From assembly GCA_022839445.1 (NCBI GenBank), contig JALHFC010000017.1, positions 1,996 to 21,603 of the forward strand: a DNA stretch of 19,608 nt, read 5' to 3'. The notes below the pieces were generated by a model. It worked only from the letters and a program-made list of their open reading frames with translations, ran no database searches and was not told the DNA's origin. Origin of the DNA: Pelotomaculum sp. Lineage in GTDB: Bacteria; Bacillota; Desulfotomaculia; Desulfotomaculales; Pelotomaculaceae. A program made the translations under genes and the position numbers. The stretch's first letter is position 1; the number at the start of each line of letters is the position of its first letter. Positions 1 to 6,821 of the stretch are shown here, piece after piece.

Positions 1-1047
1 CAGGAGCAGGTAAAAATCATCTTTGCCGGCCGGCCGGCTGCCGTTGACAGCGGTAATAATATCACCGGAGCGCAGCCCGGCTTGCCAGGCCGGCCCGTGC
101 GGCAGCACATCCAGCACCCTTAAACCGTTTTCATGCGGGACGTAAAGAGGTTTTGCCCCAAATTCCATCCTCCGGCCTAAAAATATCACCGCTTCGTGCC
201 CCAGGGGAGAAAATAACGCCGCTGCCAGCGCAGCCACCTTGCTTTGTCCTGCCAGCGCCGCCATGAATAAAAGGAGCAGGCTATAAATCCCTAAATACAT
301 AGAAGAAAGCCGGCTTTTTTCAGCCGGACTCCTGGCAATGGCAATATCACCATAACCCAGGCCCGCTATCACTACCAGCATGGCATAAACAAGGCTGTGG
401 GGATCGCCGGAAACCCCGGGTTTGATTAGCGGCCACCAGGCAGGCATATCAACGCCGCCTTCAGGAGTTACCCCGGTAGCCACTACCATCATGGCGACAA
501 CCGGGATCGGCCAAAATTTTTGCAGGGTGAAGCCACCGACGATTTTTCCCCCATCCCCCTTAATATATGCCGGCACGGCTCCCAGGTGGCCGCTGACCAA
601 AATTAAAAAACTCTCAACCATATGCAAAACTGCCACAAGCGCCAGGATCTGGGGAGCGTTGATTTGGGGGAAACCAAAAAACAAGTTTGACAATGCCAGT
701 ATGCCTCCGGCATAGGCAAAGCACAAAAAGCGAATATTGATCAACATCAATATAATTGCCACGGGCCAGAGGTAATACAACTCCTGGGAAATGGTCAGCC
801 CAGTAAAAACACTCAAGATACTGCCGGCCAGCCCTCCCAGCAGGCCAAAACCAGCCGCCGCCAGCAAATCAGTTAATTTTTTTCCCGTCTTTTGGCCGAA
901 AAATTCCTCCCTGAGCTTGTCCATCCTGCCGTACTGTACGGCTATAACAGCTAAGACCACAAGAAACAGGAGCAGGAATGCCGGATCTGTAAAAGCCTGC
1001 AAAAAAGTTTTTATAATTAATGGAAACACCTGCAAGAAAGGAAACAA
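1..1047 (-). CDS. PDZ domain-containing multi-pass membrane protein (C-terminus beyond window)
   Basis: The frame is open from a TTG at 1045-1047 to the window edge (349 codons seen, no stop). The TTG is preceded by GGGGTG at 7 bases, and the in-frame triplet just upstream is TGA, so the start is well bounded. The protein begins MFPFLQVFPLIIKTFLQAF and has about seven or eight hydrophobic segments before a soluble C-terminal part. That part contains a PDZ-like core (ENGLRVLDVLPHGPAWQAG, then LRSGDIITAVNG) near residues 303-340. PDZ domains bind protein C-termini; the role of this membrane family is not established. It follows the S41 protease gene with a 143-base gap and may be co-transcribed with it. 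A helper or substrate-presentation role for that protease is only inference from position. Confidence 0.85.
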   Translation of the reverse strand, partial: MFPFLQVFPLIIKTFLQAFTDPAFLLLFLVVLAVIAVQYGRMDKLREEFFGQKTGKKLTDLLAAAGFGLLGGLAGSILSVFTGLTISQELYYLWPVAIILMLINIRFLCFAYAGGILALSNLFFGFPQINAPQILALVAVLHMVESFLILVSGHLGAVPAYIKGDGGKIVGGFTLQKFWPIPVVAMMVVATGVTPEGGVDMPAWWPLIKPGVSGDPHSLVYAMLVVIAGLGYGDIAIARSPAEKSRLSSMYLGIYSLLLLFMAALAGQSKVAALAAALFSPLGHEAVIFLGRRMEFGAKPLYVPHENGLRVLDVLPHGPAWQAGLRSGDIITAVNGSRPAGKDDFYLLL

Positions 1048-1190
1048 TCAGTGTCACCCCAAAGTCCTTAAAGATGCCGTCAAAAACTAGGACAATTAAC
1101 AGCTGTAAAAGTCCTATCGCAACAACAGGCGCAGCAAATCATTGCAATCTTTACCGGTGGAGTTGCCGCATCCTACACCGTAAAAAGCCC

Positions 1191-2360
1191 CTATCCGGCA
1201 ATCTTATGCTTCATCAATTCAACAGCCCGCTCAAGTTGGACATCCCGCGCACGATCTTCTGCCTGCTGGACAGGGATGTCCGGCTCGATGCCCTTTTGGT
1301 GTATATCGTTTTTATTCGGGGTAAGGTAGCGGGCCGTTGTCAGTTTGAGCCCGGCCCCGTTATCCAACGGGAAAAGAGTTTGCACAATCCCTTTGCCAAA
1401 AGTTTTGGCGCCCACTAGGGTACCGGCGCCGGTGTCCTTGATCGCCCCCGCCAGGATTTCAGACGCGCTGGCGCTCCCGCCGTTAATCAGTACCACCAGC
1501 GGCGCCCCGAATGTTTGCCCGTTAGCGGACAGCTCTTGATCCCTTCCCGTCCTATAATCAATGTAAACTATCGGCCCTTTAGGCACAAAGTTCTTGGCCA
1601 CATTCACTGCGGCGGCGAGATCGCCGCCCGGGTTATCCCTGATATCCAAAATAATACCCTTTACAAGTTTTCCCTGCAGCGTTGCCAAGGCCTCCTTCAT
1701 CTCCCCGGCAGTCCTCTCGGTAAACTGGCCGATCACAATGTACCCGATGTTGGAGTCGGGCAGCAACCGCCCCTCCACGGTGGGCACGTTGATTTCTTCC
1801 CTGATTATGTTAAAGTGTAGCGGACCCGGCTCACCCCGCCTGTCTACGGTCAGGTTAATAGTTGAGCCGACCGGTCCCCGCATCAGGCTTATGGCCGTTT
1901 CCAAGTCTAGCCCGCCTGCGTCGCTGCCGTTTATCCCCGCGATCACATCCCCGGCAGTTATCCCTGCTTTTGCGGCAGGCGTCCCCGCATATGCGCGCAC
2001 TACCGTCAAGCGCTCCTCTTTAACACCTACCAGGATGCCCAACCCGCCGAAAGATCCCCTGATCTGCTCTTGCAACTGGGAAAACGTCTTGGGTTCAAGG
2101 TAAACCGAGTAAGGGTCGTCCAGCGCATTCACAATCCCTTTCATCGCCCCGTCCAACAGCCGGGTGGACTCCACCGGATACAGGTACTGCGATTTAACCA
2201 AAGCGACTACCTTCACTAGATTGCCAAAATTTTTGTAATTGACGGCCAGGAGGCCGCCCGTTATCAAAACAATTGTTATGGCCAAAACCGCTATATACTT
2301 AAACCACTTGCCTCTCCCGGACTTTACCTCGAAGTTGCTGTATTTCAATACTATACACAC
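1191..2360 (-). CDS. S41 family C-terminal processing peptidase (CtpA/CtpB type)
   Basis: A secreted, membrane-anchored serine protease of 389 residues, the usual size for the Ctp family. One N-terminal membrane segment lies at residues 21-41, a PDZ domain at about 93-178 (with the GLGI carboxylate-binding loop at 106-109), and the S41 catalytic domain at about 190-365. The Ser/Lys dyad is visible: Ser298 in GGSASASEI and Lys323 in KTFGKGIVQ, 25 residues apart as in the photosystem D1 protease. In spore formers such proteases can cleave regulatory or cell-envelope proteins; the substrate here is unknown. The start is uncertain: GTG at 2360 has a weak ribosome binding site, whereas TTG at 2348 (codon 5) sits 9 bases after AGGTG and may be the real start. 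The gene has its own promoter and follows a terminator. Confidence 0.93.
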   Translation of the reverse strand: MCIVLKYSNFEVKSGRGKWFKYIAVLAITIVLITGGLLAVNYKNFGNLVKVVALVKSQYLYPVESTRLLDGAMKGIVNALDDPYSVYLEPKTFSQLQEQIRGSFGGLGILVGVKEERLTVVRAYAGTPAAKAGITAGDVIAGINGSDAGGLDLETAISLMRGPVGSTINLTVDRRGEPGPLHFNIIREEINVPTVEGRLLPDSNIGYIVIGQFTERTAGEMKEALATLQGKLVKGIILDIRDNPGGDLAAAVNVAKNFVPKGPIVYIDYRTGRDQELSANGQTFGAPLVVLINGGSASASEILAGAIKDTGAGTLVGAKTFGKGIVQTLFPLDNGAGLKLTTARYLTPNKNDIHQKGIEPDIPVQQAEDRARDVQLERAVELMKHKIAG

Positions 2361-2390
2361 CTGCCGTTTCTAAGCTTCGCATACGTTACT

Positions 2391-2419
2391 ATACTATATC
2401 AATTTGGCAGAAATTACAA
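2391..2419 (-). promoter_or_regulatory. Candidate sigma-A promoter for the S41 protease gene
   Basis: On the minus strand TTGTAA (2414-2419) is followed after 17 bases by TAGTAT (2391-2396). The overlapping TATAGT (2393-2398) is a better -10 but gives a 15-base spacer. It lies between the upstream operon terminator and the protease start, where a promoter is expected. Confidence 0.5.
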
Positions 2420-2431
2420 CACAATCGGGAT

Positions 2432-2456
2432 ATAAAAAGCCACCGTTAACGGTGGC
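2432..2456 (-). terminator. Rho-independent terminator after the M23 peptidase gene
   Basis: A perfect 18-base palindrome, GCCACCGTTAACGGTGGC (2439-2456), is followed on the minus strand by TTTTTAT. Its first base overlaps the TAG stop of the M23 gene. It ends the ftsE-ftsX-M23 operon. Confidence 0.9.
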
Positions 2457-3640
2457 TACAAATAATTCAACGGGTTAACTGGATCACCGTATACTCTTAC
2501 AGAGAAATCAAGGTGCGGGCCAGTTGAAACCCCCGTGCTTCCCACCCTGGCAACGGCGTCACCTTGTCGCACCTCCTGGCCCAATGACACAAGCTGGGCG
2601 GACAGGTGTGAATAAAGGGTGGTCAGACCACCGCCGTGGTCAATCATCACAACGTTGCCGTAACCGGTCATATAACTGACGTCGATAACCGTTCCGTCCT
2701 GGGCGGCCACCACGGTGGCTCCGGTGTCCGCCGGGATGTCAATGCCGTTATGCATCCGGCTCGTTCCATAAATGGGGTGCACGCGGGGGCCAAAATACGA
2801 GGAAATATCCGTGTATCCCGGCACCGGCCAGACAAATCCCCCTGTAGAAGGCGGCCGGTCGTCACTAGTATTGCGGCGGGCGATCTCCCGCAAGATCTCT
2901 TGCTCCTGAGCTTCCAGGCGCGCCGCCTCAGCCTCGATATCCCAAAGCTTTTCCTGCGCACCACGCAACAGTTTGTTTTTTTCGTCCTGCTTTAACGCCA
3001 ATTCCCCGCGGGCGGCTTCCTGTTCGGCAATTAGCGAGGCAAACCGGTCCTGCTGCGCCTGCAGGTCCGCTTTTTTGTTTTCCAACCTTTGCCGGTCGGC
3101 CTTAACCTCTTCAACAATTGACGCGTCCTGCTGCACGACTCGTTTTAACAGTTCCAGACGGTTTACAAAATCGCTGAAATCGTTGGCCTCAAATAGGACT
3201 TCCAGGTAACTAACGTTGCCTGCCTCATATATATGGCGGACCCTTTTGTTCAGAGCTTCCGTGCTTTTTTCTAGTTTTTCCAGAGCCTCTTTCAGCTCCG
3301 CCTCCGTCATGGAAAGGTGATCCCGGCACTGCCCAAGCTCTGTTTCCAAATCCTTGATCCGGATTGTCTTATCGTTAATGGATTTATTTAAAGATGATAT
3401 TTGCTGGGAGTAGTCCGTGACAACACCCCTGGTCTGGTCGGCTTCGCCTTTTTTCTGATCAAGTTGCTCCCTGGTGGTATTTAACTGCTGCTCTAGATTA
3501 TCCCCAAAAGCCACACCTAATGTCCCGGCCAACAAAAACAGCGCTAATCCCAAGACAAACGCCTTTTTTTTGACTACCCTAAGCAAACCGTCCATTATAG
3601 CCGTCAGCCACCGGACCAACACTAGAAAAAAGGCGGACAT
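2456..3640 (-). CDS. Coiled-coil M23 (LytM) peptidase, EnvC/PcsB-like murein hydrolase
   Basis: An exported peptidoglycan endopeptidase or hydrolase activator of 394 residues. A signal sequence or anchor covers residues 25-45, a long Glu/Lys/Gln-rich coiled coil about 48-258, and a LytM/M23 domain about 268-394. Visible M23 motifs are H297-x3-D301 (MHNGID), His345 (TLYSHLS) and GPHLDF at 374-379. In the family the last motif reads HLH, so the third zinc ligand is Asp378 here instead of His. The start at 3640 has AAAGGGG 10 bases upstream; Met16 has no clear ribosome binding site. The gene lies 35 bases after ftsX. By analogy with E. coli FtsEX-EnvC and pneumococcal FtsEX-PcsB, the coiled coil probably docks on the FtsX extracellular loop so that ATP hydrolysis gates cell-wall cleavage at division. 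Confidence 0.93.
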   Translation of the reverse strand: MSAFFLVLVRWLTAIMDGLLRVVKKKAFVLGLALFLLAGTLGVAFGDNLEQQLNTTREQLDQKKGEADQTRGVVTDYSQQISSLNKSINDKTIRIKDLETELGQCRDHLSMTEAELKEALEKLEKSTEALNKRVRHIYEAGNVSYLEVLFEANDFSDFVNRLELLKRVVQQDASIVEEVKADRQRLENKKADLQAQQDRFASLIAEQEAARGELALKQDEKNKLLRGAQEKLWDIEAEAARLEAQEQEILREIARRNTSDDRPPSTGGFVWPVPGYTDISSYFGPRVHPIYGTSRMHNGIDIPADTGATVVAAQDGTVIDVSYMTGYGNVVMIDHGGGLTTLYSHLSAQLVSLGQEVRQGDAVARVGSTGVSTGPHLDFSVRVYGDPVNPLNYL

Positions 3641-3675
3641 ATTTTCTGTTCCCCTTTCCTAAAAGATATCAAAGT

Positions 3676-4563
3676 CTACACCTTCAGGAACTTGCGCACA
3701 CTGATTAAGCTGCCAACTGCCCCAATCGCCAACCCCAAGACAAGGAGCCCCTCCAGCATGGGTATGATCACGTTACGGTCAGTAATTAGTTGCATAAAAG
3801 GCAAAGAAAGCTGGAAATTGCCAACCAGCGAATAGTATCCAAAATAAACGGCCGTTGCGGCCAGCAATGAACCGGCCAACCCCAGGAACATACCTTCCAG
3901 AAGAAACGGGAAACGCACAAACCAGTTGGTCGCCCCTAAAAATTTCATAATCCCGATCTCCTTGCGCCGGGCAAAAACGGAAAGGCGGATAGTAGTGGCA
4001 ATCAAAAAAACCGACGCTACCCCTAGAAAGACCATAGTTCCTACCCCGGCGGCGCGCACCCACCTGCTTAGCTCCATCAGTTTCTCCACGATTCCCTGGC
4101 CGTATCGCACCTGCTCCACCCCGGCGAAAGACTCCAGCCGGCTGGCCAGCGGCGCTACCTGATCAACAGTATGCGTTTTTACCCGGAACGCGTCCGGCAG
4201 CGGGTTTTTTTCCTCCAGGCCGGCCAGGATGTCCTTTTTATCACCGAAGTTGTTTTTCATCTCTTCCAGCGCTTGCCGTTTGTTAACAAACTCCACCTGG
4301 GCCACTTCCGGCATGGCCTGTAGCCTGTTTCCCATGTCCAAAATCTGCCCCGTTGTCGTCCCGTCCGCTAAAAACACGCTTATTTCCACGCTAGATTCCA
4401 GGTTGGCCGCGATATTACCGGCGTTTAGCACCAAAAGGAGGGAGCAGCCCAGGATCAGCAAGGAAACGGCGACTACCCCCACCGAGGCTAGCGATAGCCA
4501 ACTGTTGCGAAAGATCGCGCGGAAGGCCTCCCGGAAATAATATTTAATGGCATTAAGCCTCAT
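3676..4563 (-). CDS. ftsX: Cell division ABC transporter-like permease FtsX
   Basis: The membrane subunit of the FtsEX complex, 295 residues. Topology is typical: a short cytoplasmic N-terminus, TM1 (about 22-45), a large extracellular loop (about 46-170) that binds the partner hydrolase, then TM2 (173-193), TM3 (218-244) and TM4 (265-287). The cytoplasmic stretch ARRKEIGIMKFLGAT is the FtsX/MacB signature between TM2 and TM3. The chosen ATG (4561-4563) has GGGAGGAG nine bases upstream and gives the usual N-terminus MRLNAIKYYFREAFR; a longer frame back to 4620 would extend far into ftsE without support. The reading frame overlaps the end of ftsE by 11 bases, which implies translational coupling. 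FtsEX does not transport a substrate but relays ATPase activity to a peptidoglycan hydrolase. Confidence 0.96.
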   Translation of the reverse strand: MRLNAIKYYFREAFRAIFRNSWLSLASVGVVAVSLLILGCSLLLVLNAGNIAANLESSVEISVFLADGTTTGQILDMGNRLQAMPEVAQVEFVNKRQALEEMKNNFGDKKDILAGLEEKNPLPDAFRVKTHTVDQVAPLASRLESFAGVEQVRYGQGIVEKLMELSRWVRAAGVGTMVFLGVASVFLIATTIRLSVFARRKEIGIMKFLGATNWFVRFPFLLEGMFLGLAGSLLAATAVYFGYYSLVGNFQLSLPFMQLITDRNVIIPMLEGLLVLGLAIGAVGSLISVRKFLKV

Positions 4564-5239
4564 GGCGGTATGCTCCTCCCTGCTCGTCACGCACGATCTT
4601 GCCGCATGAAAGCTCCACAACGCGTTTTTTCATCGCGTCTACAATATCCCAAGCGTGTGTAGCCATAACTATGGTGGTGCCCCGCCTGTTTATATCCAAG
4701 AACAATTTCATTAAATCCCATGAGGTTTCGGGATCCAGGTTGCCCGTTGGCTCGTCGGCTATGATTAAAATCGGGTTATTCACAATGGCGCGAGCAACGC
4801 TAACCCGCTGTTGCTCCCCGCCGGACAGGTAATCCGGGTAGGAATCGGCCTTCCCGGTCAATCCTACCATTTTGAGAACGATCGGCACCGCCCTTTTAAT
4901 TTCCCGCTTGGAGGCGCCGGTCACTTCCAGCGCAAAAGCCACATTTTCAGTTACGGTTTTTTGAGGCAGCAACCGAAAGTCCTGAAACACCATACCGATC
5001 TTGCGCCGCATGTAGGGGACCAACCCCGGGCGCATGCGGGAAACGCTCTTTCCGTCAAATACGATCTGACCGCGCGAGGGCGTTTCCTCGCGGTATATGA
5101 GCTTGGTCAGTGTTGACTTGCCCGCGCCGCTCGAACCAACCAGAAAAACAAACTCACCCTTGCGGATATATAGGGTAACGTCGGTCAAAGCCTTGACCCC
5201 GTTATGATATATTTTAGTAACGTTTTGCAGCCGGATCAA
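4553..5239 (-). CDS. ftsE: Cell division ATP-binding protein FtsE
   Basis: The ABC-type ATPase of the FtsEX complex on the cytoplasmic face of the divisome. Walker A is GSSGAGKST (35-43), the Q-loop is near Gln86, the signature is LSGGEQQR (138-145), Walker B is ILIIADEP (157-164, catalytic Glu163), the D-loop includes NLD (167-169), and an H-loop His lies in MATHAW. A TTG start at 5237-5239 is preferred. It is preceded by GAGAGGTG at 7 bases, gives MIRLQNVTKIY as in other FtsE proteins, and yields 228 residues, the normal length. The upstream ATG at 5278 would add 13 unlikely residues, has a weak ribosome binding site and sits only about 20 bases from the predicted -10. First gene of the ftsE-ftsX-M23 operon. 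Confidence 0.96.
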   Translation of the reverse strand: MIRLQNVTKIYHNGVKALTDVTLYIRKGEFVFLVGSSGAGKSTLTKLIYREETPSRGQIVFDGKSVSRMRPGLVPYMRRKIGMVFQDFRLLPQKTVTENVAFALEVTGASKREIKRAVPIVLKMVGLTGKADSYPDYLSGGEQQRVSVARAIVNNPILIIADEPTGNLDPETSWDLMKLFLDINRRGTTIVMATHAWDIVDAMKKRVVELSCGKIVRDEQGGAYRHEA

Positions 5240-5298
5240 TTGTCCGCACCTCTCATTACATTCATTGACCGCCGGCATCTCGCCTAGTTAAGTCCGTA

Positions 5299-5325
5299 AT
5301 TTTAACAATATTCCAGGCATGTCAA
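5299..5325 (-). promoter_or_regulatory. Candidate sigma-A promoter for ftsE-ftsX-M23
   Basis: A perfect TTGACA (5320-5325) and TAAAAT (5299-5304) on the minus strand with a short 15-base spacer. The transcript would start about 50 bases before the TTG start of ftsE, which fits that start better than the upstream ATG. Confidence 0.6.
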
Positions 5326-5469
5326 TATATTTCGACAGTTGGCGCTTTTATCCTTCCAAACAGGCAAAAAAGGAGAGGAAGTTCTCCCAGCCTAGCTTGG
5401 ATAGGCGCCGTCTCCCGGTTGGTTGCTATAACAAATATGGTTACCTGGATATCTTATTAAATGATCGCA

Positions 5470-5491
5470 GGGGCACGGTATGCCGCGCCCC
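5470..5491. repeat. GC-rich palindromic element, probably a dispersed repeat
   Basis: GGGGCACGG, a 4-base centre TATG, then CCGCGCCCC form a near-perfect inverted repeat with one mismatch (a G-T pair in RNA) in intergenic DNA. Its GGGGC...GCCCCTAC layout resembles short palindromes scattered between genes in many Firmicutes genomes. Only one copy is in this window, so family membership is inferred. No T-run follows on either strand, so it is not a classical terminator. Confidence 0.5.
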
Positions 5492-5638
5492 TACATTGGG
5501 CATAGGTCCCCCGCAGGATTGCTGCAGCCCACAGCGCATGGCATTTACGCAGAGCCATGACGCTTTGGTGTCGCCGTCTACAGGTCACCAAAGAGGAAAT
5601 TTGTTCTTTTTTTGGCCCCCGGCAGAGCAAACTAAAAG

Positions 5639-6767
5639 TTAACACCCACTCGACACGGTACGAGCTTTCTCCTTTAGATAGGCCGCGATGAAATGATCTA
5701 TCTCCCCGTCCATAACAGCGCTGATATTTCCCGCTTCGTACCCGGTGCGGTGGTCTTTGACCAGGCTGTACGGGTGAAAAACATAGGAACGGATCTGGCT
5801 GCCCCAGGCAATTCCCTGCTGGTTTTCACGCAGGGCCGCTATCTCGGCCTCTTTTTTACTCAACTCTATGTCAATTAGTTTGGCTTTGAGCATTTTCATG
5901 GCCGTTAGGCGGTTTGACAGCTGGGAGCGCTCGTTTTGACACGTCACCACGATACCGGTGGGGAGGTGGGTGATCCGCACCGCGGAGTCCGTTTTATTCA
6001 CATGCTGCCCTCCCGCACCCCCGGAGCGAAAAGTGTCTACCTTCAAATCCTCCTGGTTGATCTTTACATTTACGTTGTCATCCACTTGCGGTAACACGTC
6101 CACAGAGGCAAAAGACGTGTGGCGCCGGCCTGCGGCGTCGAAAGGTGAGATGCGCACCAAACGGTGCACTCCCTTTTCCGGGAGCAGGTAGCCGTAAGCA
6201 TTTGCACCGGCAACTTCGATAGTGGCGCTTTTTATACCCGCCTCATCGCCCTGTAACAAATCCAGGACTTCAACCTTAAAGCCGTGGCGCTCTGCCCAGC
6301 GCGTATACATCCTCACCAGCATCTCTACCCAATCCTGGGCCTCGGTGCCCCCTGCCCCGGCATGAAGGGAAACGATAGCGTCACCCCTGTCGTAGGGCCC
6401 GTTCAACAGCACCTCCAACTCCATACCGGCTACCTTCCGGGTGAAAGAAGCCAGGTTACCCCTCGCTTCGGCGGCCACCGGCGCCGCCTCGGCCTCGTCT
6501 TCTTCCTCCTCACCGAGCTCAATCAGCGCCCCCAGGTCCCCAAAGTCTTTTTCCAGTTCCTTAAAGTCTGCAACTCTGTCCCGTAGGTTCGCCACCCGCT
6601 GGGTTATCTTCTGTGAAATCTCCTGGTTATCCCAAAAGCCGGAATGGAGCATTTGTTTTTCTAGCCGGGCGATTTCTTCTTCCTTTCCGTCTATGTCAAA
6701 GAGAAACCCTCAAATCTTCTACCCTTTTGCCCAAAGACTCCAATTCCCGCCACATTTCCGCAAACAT
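5639..6767 (-). CDS. prfB: Peptide chain release factor 2, expressed by programmed +1 frameshift
   Basis: RF2 recognises UGA and UAA stop codons and triggers peptide release. The gene is in two overlapping frames. ATG (6765-6767) opens 23 codons ending in CTT, followed by in-frame TGA (6696-6698). A +1 slip at CTTTGAC continues with GAC (6695-6697) into DIDGKEEEIARLEKQ and the rest of RF2, giving about 375 residues. The stop-codon recognition motif SPF is at about 207-209 and the catalytic GGQ at about 252-254 (SGGAGGQHVNKTDSAVRI). The ATG follows GGTGA at 5 bases; an in-frame GTG three codons upstream is an alternative. The gene lies 54 bases after secA with no terminator between and is probably co-transcribed with it. 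Annotation that begins at the internal ATG (6652) would lose the first 38 residues. Confidence 0.96.
6695..6710 (-). promoter_or_regulatory. prfB programmed +1 frameshift site
   Basis: The minus strand reads AGGGTTTCTCTTTGAC. CTT is the slippery codon, TGA the in-frame stop, and C the base after it, which makes a weak stop context. AGGG lies where the internal Shine-Dalgarno AGGGGG sits in E. coli prfB, but only four of its six bases are kept. When RF2 is scarce the ribosome pauses at TGA and slips, so RF2 limits its own synthesis (known mechanism). Confidence 0.95.
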
Positions 6768-6821
6768 ACGCGTCACCGTTCCTTATAGTGTTTTTGGCCA
6801 AATTCCCTTACGATCACCCTT

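Larger units (their letters stand above)
5240..5638. other. Intergenic gap between prfB and ftsE
   Basis: No convincing gene on either strand; the short ORFs here lack ribosome binding sites and recognisable motifs. The gap holds the ftsE promoter (5299-5325), a GC-rich palindromic repeat (5470-5491), and an 8-base inverted repeat CTTTGGTG (5563-5570) / CACCAAAG (5586-5593) not followed by a T-run. No clear terminator for prfB is visible. Confidence 0.6.

Noticed and set aside
869..1190. A second minus-strand frame upstream of and overlapping the PDZ gene, with a hydrophobic stretch (FAAPVVAIGLLQLLIVLVF), as if the PDZ gene were frameshifted
   Set aside because: The PDZ frame has its own TTG start with a good ribosome binding site and a sensible N-terminus; the other frame has no supported start and turns into non-membrane sequence.
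3676..4620. Longer FtsX form starting at 4620
   Set aside because: It would overlap ftsE by 68 bases and add residues that are not FtsX-like, while the ATG at 4563 has a strong ribosome binding site.
5319..5642. 107-codon plus-strand ORF in the prfB-ftsE gap
   Set aside because: No ribosome binding site, no motif, crosses the palindromic repeat, low-complexity composition; it is chance.
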